Assembly: GCA_030045295.1 (NCBI GenBank)
Contig: JASIGD010000306.1
Span: 1 to 13,236, forward strand
Length of the DNA stretch: 13,236 nt
Reading direction: 5' to 3'
DNA from: Streptosporangiaceae bacterium
Lineage (GTDB): Bacteria > Actinomycetota > Actinomycetes > Streptosporangiales > Streptosporangiaceae
Positions 7,555 through 13,236 of this stretch are shown one piece after another. The notes beneath the pieces were generated by a model. That model worked only from the letters and a program-made list of their open reading frames with translations. It was not told the origin of the DNA and made no database searches. The first letter of the stretch is position 1; every line of letters begins with the position of its first letter. The translations under genes were made by a program, and so were the position numbers.

Positions 7555-7737
7555 GTGCGAACCGCCGGGAGAATCGCAAACCTCATCAGCGACAAGGGCT
7601 CCGCCGGTCAGGACTTCCAGGACCTGGTCACCGGAACCGGCCTGCACCTGATCCGGCCGGACCGCCGCGACGAGGCATCCCGGCACGCCTCGATCGGCTG
7701 GATCAGGCTGAATCGCCCCGGCGAGTCCGGGGACTGA
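7555..7737 (+). mobile_element. DDE-type insertion-sequence transposase tail fragment
   Basis: The frame reads NLISDKGSAGQDFQDLV (from 7579), then TGTGLHLIRPDRRDE, then SIGWIRLNR. It resembles the segment near the C-terminal end of actinobacterial IS transposases, where a DKGYAG..F motif containing a catalytic Asp is followed by LIRPxRRDE and an IR-E segment. Here the KGYAG Tyr is Ser, and the frame ends shortly after WIRLNR without the catalytic Glu helix. About 50 codons survive, with no terminal repeats. Its stop codon abuts the IS3-type end that follows, so the second element may have inserted into the first. Confidence 0.6.
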
Positions 7738-7747
7738 TGTTCCCCGG
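7727..7747. repeat. 7-bp hairpin at the joint of two IS remnants
   Basis: CCGGGGA-(7 nt)-TCCCCGG is a perfect 7-bp stem spanning the end of the DDE-transposase fragment and the presumed left end of the IS3-type element. TTTTCC follows, so it could act as a terminator, or it may be the remains of IS ends. Confidence 0.4.
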
Positions 7748-7759
7748 TTTTCCGGAGTC

Positions 7760-7791
7760 GGGTTGCTGGATGATCACTCATCTAGCAACCC
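7760..7791. promoter_or_regulatory. 14-bp hairpin directly before the IS3 orfA ribosome site
   Basis: GGGTTGCTGGATGA and TCATCTAGCAACCC form a 14-bp stem (one G-U pair) around a TCAC loop. It ends where the GAGGAGG ribosome site of orfA begins. In RNA from an outside promoter such a structure would hinder transposase translation, as known for IS10 and IS50; its role here is an inference. Confidence 0.6.
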
Positions 7792-7803
7792 GAGGAGGAC
7801 GGT

Positions 7804-8034
7804 GTGCCGAGGCGTTATCCGGCGGAGTTCCGGCGGAAGGTCCTGGATCTGGTGGCCGCGGGCCGGCCGGCCGCGCAGGTCGCGCATGACCTGGATATCA
7901 GCGCGCAGGTGATCTATACCTGGCGGCGGCAGCAGCTCATCGACGGCGGCCAGATGCCAGGCATGACCAGCACCGATCACGAGGAGCTGGGGTGGATGCC
8001 AGTGCCGCGGACTGCTCTGCCGTCTCGACCGTGA
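7804..8034 (+). mobile_element. IS3-family OrfA (N-terminal transposase) fragment
   Basis: OrfA carries the helix-turn-helix that binds IS ends. From GTG 7804, with GAGGAGG about 5 nt upstream, the product begins MPRRYPAEFRRKVLDLVAAG, then QVAHDLDISAQVIYTWRRQ, a typical IS3/IS911-type HTH. It continues to about residue 60 (MTSTDHEEL). Beyond that the leucine-zipper region (normally AARRRIAELE-like) is replaced by unrelated residues, and the frame ends at 76 aa against about 100. No orfB, right-hand inverted repeat or target duplication is visible, so this is a 5' remnant. The joint is near 7985. Confidence 0.82.
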
Positions 8035-8387
8035 CGACGGCTGATTTCTGCCTGGGCGCATGGGTCGACGGCCGGTGTCGGGGACCAGGTCGGCGAGGTG
8101 CGGACGGCCGGGGCGTGGAGTTCGCCGATGCCCGTGATCGGGGATGTACCGTGACGCCTGCGGCCGGGGAAACGAGAAGCCGGGGGAGGGCCAGCTGGGT
8201 AGCGGCGGCCGGGCTGTCCTCCGGCCGCCGCGGTTACGGTGCGTAGCCGAGTTGGCTGTAGTGTTGGCGCGGCCGTGGACCGGCTCGTGGACCGGCGCAC
8301 TAGGCAATCCCAGTGTGGGGAGTGCCATCAGTGCGATGATCAGTGCCATCGGTGCAGCTAGCGCGTGTGGTGCACGGGGGCGTGCTT
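8035..8387. other. Non-coding or scrambled stretch between IS3 remnant and tRNA half
   Basis: No recognisable gene on either strand. It holds two short direct repeats: CGTGGACCGGC at 8274-8284 and 8286-8296, and AGTGCCATC at 8321-8329 and 8342-8350. Confidence 0.4.
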
Positions 8388-8432
8388 CTCATAATCCGTC
8401 GGGCGTGGGTTTCGAGTCCCACCCGCCCCACC
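8388..8432 (+). other. 3' half of a tRNA-Met(CAT)-like gene; candidate integration-site remnant
   Basis: Starting at the anticodon loop CTCATAA (8388-8394), the spacing is that of a tRNA 3' half. It has a 5-nt stem strand TCCGT, a 5-nt variable loop CGGGC, and the T stem GTGGG/CCCAC (8405-8409, 8418-8422). The loop is TTTCGAGT, one T longer than normal. The acceptor strand CCGCCCC (8423-8429), discriminator A and CC then follow. Upstream bases do not supply the partner strand ACGGA, a D arm or the 5' acceptor GGGGCGG, so the 5' half is absent exactly up to the anticodon loop. A weak hairpin (8435-8449) follows. Actinomycete integrative elements commonly recombine between the anticodon loop and the 3' end of a tRNA gene, so this may be an att scar. 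Confidence 0.55.
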
Positions 8433-8751
8433 TGCGGTTTCAAGAACCGGCTACGGCATAGCGGGCGGGTCGGACTCATCTGGTCAGATGGCCGATAGCG
8501 TTGGTTGTGGTCGCTTAGCGTGACAAGCGGACGTATTGTTATTTGCTCGGACAATTACGGATCGCCGATTATTTGCTGAGTGCGCCAGCGCTTCTGTGCT
8601 CGTACGGCAGATACGTATCATCTGTTCTGCGCGCCTGCGGCACTGTTGCCGGGCGTGCTACAGCACCGTGGTACCGGTCACGCCCGATCCCTCCGTTGCC
8701 GCATCACCCATGCCGGAACACCTTCGATGACCTCGTGCTGCCCGGTCAGCG

Positions 8752-9005
8752 CTACGCGAGTCGGCCCCCGGCGAACACTTGCATCGCAACGAGCCGACCG
8801 GTCCGGACGGACGGTGATGAAGCCGGTGTTGCGGCACCGTTCGCCGCTTTCCAGCCCGTATCCGTACATGACGAACACATCGTCCTGGCCGGCCTTGACC
8901 AGCTGCGGGACCTGCTGAGACCTCAGGCGGCCTGCCGTCGGGAAGCACCGTTCCAGGAATTCCTGTTGTCGATGTGGTCATCGTGCGGGCTGGTGAACAC
9001 GAAGC
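8752..9005 (-). pseudogene. Decayed SnoaL-like (NTF2-fold) protein
   Basis: Pieces of one SnoaL-like protein lie in order on the minus strand in three frames. LIAGGFVFTSPHDDHID (about 9000-8952) is the usual DDFVFTSP-DDHID block. Then QQEFLERCFPTAGRLRSQQ and DDVFVMYGYGLESGERCRNT, followed by GFITVRP, form the conserved strands. After another shift LVAMQVFAGGRLA ends at TAG 8754-8752. SnoaL-like proteins are small cone-shaped barrels of about 120-140 aa with diverse hydrolase, isomerase or binding roles. Here at least two frameshifts and loss of the N-terminal helix leave no intact product. Immediately upstream the coding signal switches to the transposase-like fragment, marking a joint near 9005. 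Confidence 0.7.
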
Positions 9006-9323
9006 CGCCGGCAATCAGCCTCCAGGAACTGGGGCACCCTCCCTATCACCTCCGGGATCTGCTCGCCGATGTCGACGCTGGGCAGCATGGCCGCGGCGCG
9101 CTCGCGCGGATCGACCGGCGACGGCGGCTGGGCGATCATGTTGTCGCTGGTCACGTGCATCCTGCCGGCCTCATCCACCCGCACGTCGGCGTTGGCGGCC
9201 AGCCGCCCGCCGGCCTGCCAGCCGGCGAAGCCGTGGAAGGCCTCGTTCCGGTTGGTAACTTGGGTGATCCGTTCCCGCAGCCGGGGGTCCCGGCAGGCAG
9301 CGCAGCAGCCGTGGAGAGGTCCA
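9006..9323 (-). mobile_element. Tn3-family transposase-like fragment (tentative)
   Basis: A minus-strand frame with very GC-rich third positions is open from the XRE gene's stop down to about 9006. It reads RITQVTNRNEAFHGFAGWQ, then DEAGRMHVTSDNMIAQPPSP, then VDPRERAAAMLPSVDIGEQI, then PEVIGRVPQFLEA. The PPSPVD-R---AAMLP-VDI-E-I-EV pattern resembles the middle of Tn3-family transposases, before the catalytic core. The earlier VTN--EAFHGFA segment resembles a motif I associate with the far C-terminal end of that family, so the order does not fit cleanly. I see no start codon, catalytic residues or terminal repeats. It could instead be an unrecognised gene fragment. Confidence 0.4.
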
Positions 9324-9701
9324 CTAGGAGCGGAGCATGCTGCGGTAGACGGCGATCAGCGCGGCCTTCTGCTCGTCGGCCAGGCGATCCTCGGCGCTGA
9401 TGGCCGACTCCACCGGCGATGAGGGGGGCCCGTCAGCCGGCGCGGCCCCATCCCCGGAGGGAGCCAGGTCGAGCAGGCCCGCCTGGGCAAGCAGCGTCTC
9501 GGCGGACACGTTCAGCGCTTCGGACAGCAGCTTGAGCACGCGCACCGATGGCAGGTGCAGGCCCCGCTCGAGCTGGCTCAGGTAGGCATTGGAGAGAGAT
9601 GTCGTCTCAGCAAGCTGACGCAGTGACAGGCGGGCGAGCTTGCGCCGATTGCGGATGAAGGCGCCCAGGTACTGCGCCTGCCTGTTCCAGGGACCGGTCA
9701 C
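9324..9701 (-). CDS. XRE-family transcriptional regulator
   Basis: 125 aa, DNA-binding. One N-terminal Cro/C1-type helix-turn-helix covers about residues 12-66: AFIRNRRKLARLSLRQLAE, then recognition-helix region SNAYLSQLERG (37-47), then PSVRVLKLLSEALNVSAETL. The tail has a short Pro/Gly/Ala linker and a final helix, DRLADEQKAALIAVYRSML. I chose GTG 9701, with GGAG seven bases upstream; the frame stays open far beyond it but without coding character. The HTH plus an acidic DEQK-ALL-VYRS tail is a common actinobacterial architecture. The gene diverges from the PHA depolymerase, which suggests it controls that gene and possibly its own promoter through the intervening region. That link is inferred from position only. 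Confidence 0.88.
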   Translation of the reverse strand: MTGPWNRQAQYLGAFIRNRRKLARLSLRQLAETTSLSNAYLSQLERGLHLPSVRVLKLLSEALNVSAETLLAQAGLLDLAPSGDGAAPADGPPSSPVESAISAEDRLADEQKAALIAVYRSMLRS

Positions 9702-9729
9702 CGTCGCTCCGTGATCCTGCGCTTTCCGC

Positions 9730-10019
9730 TCACTGCTCAAGATGGTAAGCAAGTCTGCGGCGAACCGCGATCGGCTCGCCGCGGGCCGTGGACCTATCGC
9801 AAGGGGGCGGGCCCGGCCCGGCCCGGCGCGAAGGCGAGGCCTGCCTGGTCTGGCCGCCGCTCTTGTTGCCGCCGGTGCCGTCCGTGCCGGGGGCAACGGC
9901 GCGGTCGCGCGCAGCACGTCCCCGGCGAACGTCCGCTGGCTGGCCAGCAGCCGTTCCGCCCGCTCGGTCCGCCCGGCATCACCGCGGCCCGGCAGCCGCG
10001 CGAAACCCCGCTTCGTCAC
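9730..10019 (-). pseudogene. Possible decayed phasin-like frame
   Basis: A coding-like minus frame from GTG 10019 reads RTERAERLLASQRTFAGDVL, then RATAPL. The third-position GC bias then moves to another frame reading GTDGTGGNKSGGQTRQ and running to TGA 9732-9730. The helical ERLLASQRTFAGDVLRATAPL stretch followed by a Gly/Lys/Ser tail recalls small granule-associated phasin-like proteins. The position between a regulator and a PHA depolymerase would suit that. The match is short and low-complexity, and I cannot exclude plain intergenic GC-rich sequence. Confidence 0.28.
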
Positions 10020-10128
10020 CCCCGCGCATCGGTGACCGCCGCCGCCGCCATCCGCCCGCCCGCGACACCAGCCCGTCCGCCTCGCACCAGCCCCTCCATC
10101 CCCGGTCACCCGCCGGAACCCGGTCGCG

Positions 10129-10185
10129 TTAACTTTACTTTTCCTATTGCGTACTATACTGATCATCGTTACTATTCCCCGTAAC
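10129..10185 (+). promoter_or_regulatory. AT-rich promoter/operator region of the PHA depolymerase
   Basis: A sharp AT-rich island in GC-rich surroundings. TATACT at 10155-10160 is a good -10 box for the plus strand, with TTTACT (10134-10139) as a -35 candidate at a 15-bp spacing that is somewhat short. An inverted repeat GTTAC-(8 nt)-GTAAC at 10168-10172 and 10181-10185 falls at or just after the expected transcription start, where a repressor would block it. The divergent XRE protein is the obvious candidate binder (inference). Confidence 0.5.
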
Positions 10186-10240
10186 CGCGTGACTTCCATC
10201 ACAGCGGCGGCAGCCACGGCGCGCCCGAGGAGGACTGGAC

Positions 10241-11299
10241 ATGCCTGTCAGGGATGACTCCGTGCGCGAACAGATCGTGCAGGCGGGCGGGACGCCGCTG
10301 CGCGTCGCAATCCGGCCAGGCACCGGGACGGGGCCCCCGCTCCTGCTGTGCAACGGCATCGGAATGCGGCTCGAAGCCTGCCGACCGTTCATGGACGCAC
10401 TCGACCCGGCCATCGAGGTGATCAGCTTCGATGCCCCCGGCGTTGGCGGCTCCCAGCTACCCAGCCTGCCGTACCGGCTCACCACCCTGGCCCTGCTCCT
10501 GCGCCAGATGCTGCATAATCTCGGCTACCAGCAGGCCGACGTGCTGGGCGTCTCCTGGGGAGGGGGGCTGGCTCAGCAGTTCGCGCTGCTCAACCCGCGC
10601 CTGTGCCGACGGCTGATCCTGGTGGCCACCGCAACCGGGGCGTGGACGATGGTGCCGCCCAACCCGCTGCCGCCGCTGAAGAACCTCATCCTGCGCCGCT
10701 GGGGCGACCTGTGGGGAGGAAGCGCGAAAACCGACCCGGCCGGGCTGACCAGCGCCCTGCGCAAGGCGCGGATCAGCCCGCTCAGCATGGGTTTCCTGTA
10801 CCAGAACACCGCCGCGCTGGGGTTCACCACGCTGCCGCTGCTGCCGCTCATCCGCCAGCGCACCCTGGTGCTCACCGGCGACGACGACCCGATCATCCCG
10901 GTGGCCAACGGCCGCATCCTAGCCGCAGGCATCCCGCATGCGACGCTGCACATCTACCACGGCGGCCACGTCGAGCTGGCCACCCGCCCGAGCCTGCTCA
11001 CGCCCCTGATCACCAGCTTCCTGGCCGGGCCGCCGCACGATGCCCGGCGCGCTGACCAAGCCCAGACCGGCCGTCATCCCGAACACCAGGGCCCGCGCCA
11101 GGTCGACGAGACCGCCGCCGCCCAGGCCGCCTCCCTCCGCGACACCCGCGAGTACGCCGCGGCCGCCGAGGCCGCCGCCCGCGAGCAGGCAGCCGCCCCC
11201 GAGGGGACTAGTGCGTTACGCGCAGATGAGGGTCTAACCGGCCCAGACCCCGTAACGGCCCAGGACTCGCGGCGGATCATACGACGACCACGATCATGA
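10241..11299 (+). CDS. phaZ: Intracellular poly(3-hydroxyalkanoate) depolymerase (alpha/beta hydrolase)
   Basis: Hydrolyses stored polyhydroxyalkanoate at the granule surface. Residues 8-262 follow the Pseudomonas intracellular medium-chain PhaZ throughout: LLLCNGIGMRLE (oxyanion loop), DALDPAIEVISFDAPGVGGS, VLGVSWGGGLAQQFA with nucleophile S105, LVLTGDDDPIIP with D216, and GGHVEL with H243. The Asp-His spacing (27) equals that of the Pseudomonas enzyme. The ATG follows GAGGAGG by 7 nt. The product is 352 aa, against about 283 for the Pseudomonas protein. The extra C-terminal 85 or so residues are charged and Ala-rich (REYAAAAEAAAREQAAA), with high third-position GC until about residue 322. 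This may be a granule- or partner-binding helix. Regulation by the divergent XRE gene is likely from position. Substrate chain length is not decided by sequence. Confidence 0.9.
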   Translation: MPVRDDSVREQIVQAGGTPLRVAIRPGTGTGPPLLLCNGIGMRLEACRPFMDALDPAIEVISFDAPGVGGSQLPSLPYRLTTLALLLRQMLHNLGYQQADVLGVSWGGGLAQQFALLNPRLCRRLILVATATGAWTMVPPNPLPPLKNLILRRWGDLWGGSAKTDPAGLTSALRKARISPLSMGFLYQNTAALGFTTLPLLPLIRQRTLVLTGDDDPIIPVANGRILAAGIPHATLHIYHGGHVELATRPSLLTPLITSFLAGPPHDARRADQAQTGRHPEHQGPRQVDETAAAQAASLRDTREYAAAAEAAAREQAAAPEGTSALRADEGLTGPDPVTAQDSRRIIRRPRS

Positions 11300-11822
11300 G
11301 CGCTGCAGCCCGTCACCCGGATGGACCGGCCCGGATTCGATCAGCGCGCGGTGCCTACCGAACCCAGGTCCGAGTCAGCAACCGCCACCTCCGCCGTCGC
11401 GTGGGCATGCAGAACACCCATATCTGGACCTCAAGCGCGCTGATCCCTCGGGAGCCGATGCCCGCGCATAGCGGCGGTTCACGTGCGTCACACAGCTCAT
11501 GAGGCAACGACGCAGCGTGACGAGCGGGCGGCGTCACTGCGCTGCACCGGGCGGCGGCGGGCATAGAGGCCTCCACGCTCGCTCGCTCGCTCACGCAGCC
11601 GTAGCCGCACGGCGACGGTGCAACCTTCCCAGCCACGGTTAAGGGCCAATTGGCGACTGCCCCGGACGCGAACAGAACGTCCGCATCTGTGCTCCGATCA
11701 TCCGCCTTGGTCGCATCTACAAAGCCGCGCCTAACGGCGGTTCGCGCGCTCAACTGGCTTGAGGCGTGGCCACGGTCCGTGACAGACCCGGCACCTCCCA
11801 CGGTGAATGCCGCGCGGTTGGG
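11300..11822. other. Gene-free stretch
   Basis: No supportable gene. Frames on both strands are open (for example minus 11355-11801) but lack ribosome sites and show only moderate third-position GC. An imperfect hairpin lies at 11512-11545 (GCAGC GTGACG, 9-nt loop, CGTCAC TGC GCTGC), a weak terminator-like structure. Four tandem GCTC units are at 11577-11592. Confidence 0.45.
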
Positions 11823-12131
11823 TCATGGGTGTCGTCGCGGTGCGCCCCGCTCCCACCAGTCGATGGTTTCTGCGTCGGCGGTCATGCGGTCGAGGAGGTC
11901 GGCGATGAACTCGGCGTGAGCGCCGCCACCTCGGGCGAAGCAGAACTTCCAGAGTTCTGCGGCGGCACGGTGGTAGTGATGGATTGTCTCATCCGCGGCA
12001 TAGGGGTCGATCTCGCCGGCGCGGTAGCGATCGATCTCTGCCCCGACGTGGCCTAGGAGTCCGGCCAGCTGTGATTCGTGGTAGGCGCTGACGCGTTCGC
12101 GCGCGGCGCGCCGCTCGGCTTTGGTGGCCAT
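11823..12131 (-). CDS. Small conserved actinobacterial protein, function unknown
   Basis: 102 aa from ATG 12131, beginning MATKAERRAARERVSAYHES and ending TIDWWERGAPRRHP. It looks all-helical, with an ELWKFCFARGG segment in the middle; no signal peptide, membrane helix or metal motif stands out. I recognise the pattern (basic AERRAARE- start, RAAAELWKFC, IDWWERG end) as that of a widespread hypothetical actinomycete protein with no known role, from memory rather than a search. The upstream extension of the frame to 12278 lacks coding character, so I reject it. No clear ribosome site precedes the ATG, so translation may be leaderless. It is a single gene with about 226 nt before the next one. 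Confidence 0.72.
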   Translation of the reverse strand: MATKAERRAARERVSAYHESQLAGLLGHVGAEIDRYRAGEIDPYAADETIHHYHRAAAELWKFCFARGGGAHAEFIADLLDRMTADAETIDWWERGAPRRHP

Positions 12132-12357
12132 GACCCGGACGGTACCGTGTTTCAACAGGCCGATCCTCGGCCAGGGCTCACCAGCCGATGTCGCGCGATG
12201 GCTGAGATCAGCAATCGTCACGCTGCGCGACTCTTGCTCCAGAGGCTTAGCGAACCGAGCGCCGAATCGGTGGGCCATGCGAACGGCATTCTTGGTGGTC
12301 CCGGTGTGCGCAGATTGTCCGGTTCGGCGTGTCGGGGGGCGGGCCGTGGCGCTGGCT

Positions 12358-13236
12358 TCACTTGGTGGCCAGCACGTCGCGGATGAAGGTGTCGATGGCG
12401 TCCTGCATCTGGGTCAGGCCTGGTTCTTCGAGCGGGTAGTGCCCGGCGCCTTGGAGCATCACGGTGGTGACGGGCACGTTGGTGATCTTGCTGAGTACGG
12501 GCACGGAGAGCTCATATGGTGACCAGCGGTCCTCGGCGGGCTGGGTGAGCAGGACGGGGCAGGCGTCGAAGCCGGCGGGCTCGACGTCGGGTGTGTAGTG
12601 CATGTACTCGGCGAGGAACTTGACCCACATCGCGTTCCCGGCCGAGGTGCCGTCGTGCAGGAACACCTTCATGGCGTCGGGGTTGTTGGCCAGGGCGCTC
12701 ATCTTGGAGGCGATGGTCATGGGGTAGCGCAGGCCGCGCAGCGGTGTCCTGGCCAGGGCGCTGAGCATCGCGGGGCCGGCCGCGGCGGTGATGGGGTCGT
12801 GCGCGGTGGCGTGGGCGACCTGCGGGATGCGCTGGTCGAGGAAGGTCATGCCGACGATCCCGGCCAGGGTGCCCTTGGGGGCGTGGGCGGCGACGTGGTA
12901 GGTGAGCATCCCGCCGGCGCTGAGGCCGTAGAGCACGATGGGGCGGTCGTCGCGGGTTTTCTCGCGGGCGAGGTAGTCGGTGACCATCTGGACCCAGTCG
13001 GTGTAGCCGGGGATGAAGCCCGGGGCGACCTGGGTCATGCCGTAGCCGAGGTTGTCGAGCGAGGTGACTTCCCAGCCGCGGTCGGCGAGGGTCTTGCCGA
13101 GGATGAGGGTCATCTGGCGGCCGTTGGTGCCCACGCCGTGGTGCAGGATCACCTTCGCCGGGGCGTCCGGGTTGAGGTAGCGGTCCAGGTGGATGCGGTT
13201 GCCCTTCCACTCCCAGAATTCCTCTTCCGGGAGGTC
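12358..13236 (-). CDS. Alpha/beta hydrolase, 3' part (start lies beyond the window)
   Basis: 292 visible residues, open to the right edge, beginning DLPEEEFWEWKGNRIHLDRY. Counting from there, the oxyanion-hole motif is HHGVGTNG at 32-39, the nucleophile elbow GLSAGG has S106, the acid is D236 (AEDRWSP) and the catalytic His is H266 (GAGHYPLE). All three triad residues are present with normal spacing. The lid region, about 128-200, is helical. The fold resembles serine aminopeptidase/monoacylglycerol-lipase-like hydrolases (soluble, no membrane helix in the visible part). The substrate is unknown. A GTG at 13152 gives a shorter frame but would cut the conserved strand before the HHG motif, so it is not the start. 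Confidence 0.88.
   Translation of the reverse strand, partial: DLPEEEFWEWKGNRIHLDRYLNPDAPAKVILHHGVGTNGRQMTLILGKTLADRGWEVTSLDNLGYGMTQVAPGFIPGYTDWVQMVTDYLAREKTRDDRPIVLYGLSAGGMLTYHVAAHAPKGTLAGIVGMTFLDQRIPQVAHATAHDPITAAAGPAMLSALARTPLRGLRYPMTIASKMSALANNPDAMKVFLHDGTSAGNAMWVKFLAEYMHYTPDVEPAGFDACPVLLTQPAEDRWSPYELSVPVLSKITNVPVTTVMLQGAGHYPLEEPGLTQMQDAIDTFIRDVLATK

Noticed and set aside
7774..8349. Minus-strand frame starting MALIIALMAL like a signal peptide
   Set aside because: It arises from short direct repeats, then runs Arg/Pro-rich antisense through the IS3 fragment.
8274..8350. Short direct repeats as a possible CRISPR or iteron array
   Set aside because: Only two copies of each, 9-11 nt long, with different spacing; too little for an array or origin.
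8543..9400. Plus-strand open frame of 285 codons
   Set aside because: Antisense shadow of the SnoaL-like and transposase-like remnants and of the XRE gene end; the product resembles no family.
11355..11801. Minus-strand open frame of 148 codons
   Set aside because: No ribosome site, only moderate third-position GC, unrecognisable product with many Ser/Arg/Cys.

Overview
The window is GC-rich DNA with strong G/C bias at third codon positions, frequent GTG starts and actinobacterial protein families (PucR-type regulator, FlK-like thioesterase, actinomycete-type IS3 OrfA, a small WWERG-ending conserved protein). It most likely comes from an actinomycete chromosome or large replicon; the genus cannot be read from the sequence. 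The families present (class I fructose-1,6-bisphosphatase, NAD-dependent formate dehydrogenase, intracellular PHA depolymerase) suggest C1/formate-linked metabolism and carbon storage. That physiology is an inference from gene families.

Layout. 1-260 (minus): the 5' part of a class I fbp gene, with a perfect palindrome just upstream. 261-914: long intergenic region. 915-2327 (+): PucR/CdaR-type regulator. 2401-2883 (minus): two decayed reading frames, one clearly the ClpB D2 domain. 3036-4223 (+): intact NAD-dependent formate dehydrogenase. 4361-4990 (+): DyP peroxidase lacking its C-terminal part. 5083-6075 (+): two-TM potassium-channel-like protein with RCK domains and an unusual filter. 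6380-6663: frameshifted small protein. 6625-6889 (minus): N-terminal stub of a type II NADH dehydrogenase. 6899-7336 (minus): FlK-like thioesterase behind a pentanucleotide repeat.

7555-9323 is a graveyard of mobile and decayed sequence: a DDE-transposase tail, the 5' part of an IS3-family orfA with a strong 5' hairpin, a tRNA-Met(CAT)-like 3' half that looks like an integration-site remnant, a multiply frameshifted SnoaL-like gene, and a Tn3-transposase-like fragment. 9324-9701 (minus) is an XRE regulator. It is divergent, across a possible phasin-like remnant and an AT-rich promoter/operator region, from 10241-11299 (+), an intracellular PHA depolymerase. 11300-11822 holds no supportable gene. 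11823-12131 (minus) is a small conserved protein and 12358-13236 (minus) is an alpha/beta hydrolase cut by the window edge.

How it fits together. The intact genes are a formate-to-NADH enzyme, a Calvin/gluconeogenic phosphatase, a PHA-mobilising enzyme with a probable local regulator, a thioesterase, a K+ channel and two hydrolase/regulator genes. They are interleaved with at least six broken genes. I found no defence island, CRISPR array or clearly new multi-gene system. The more interesting signals are the tRNA-half att candidate, the channel filter variant, the regulatory palindromes and the density of gene decay.
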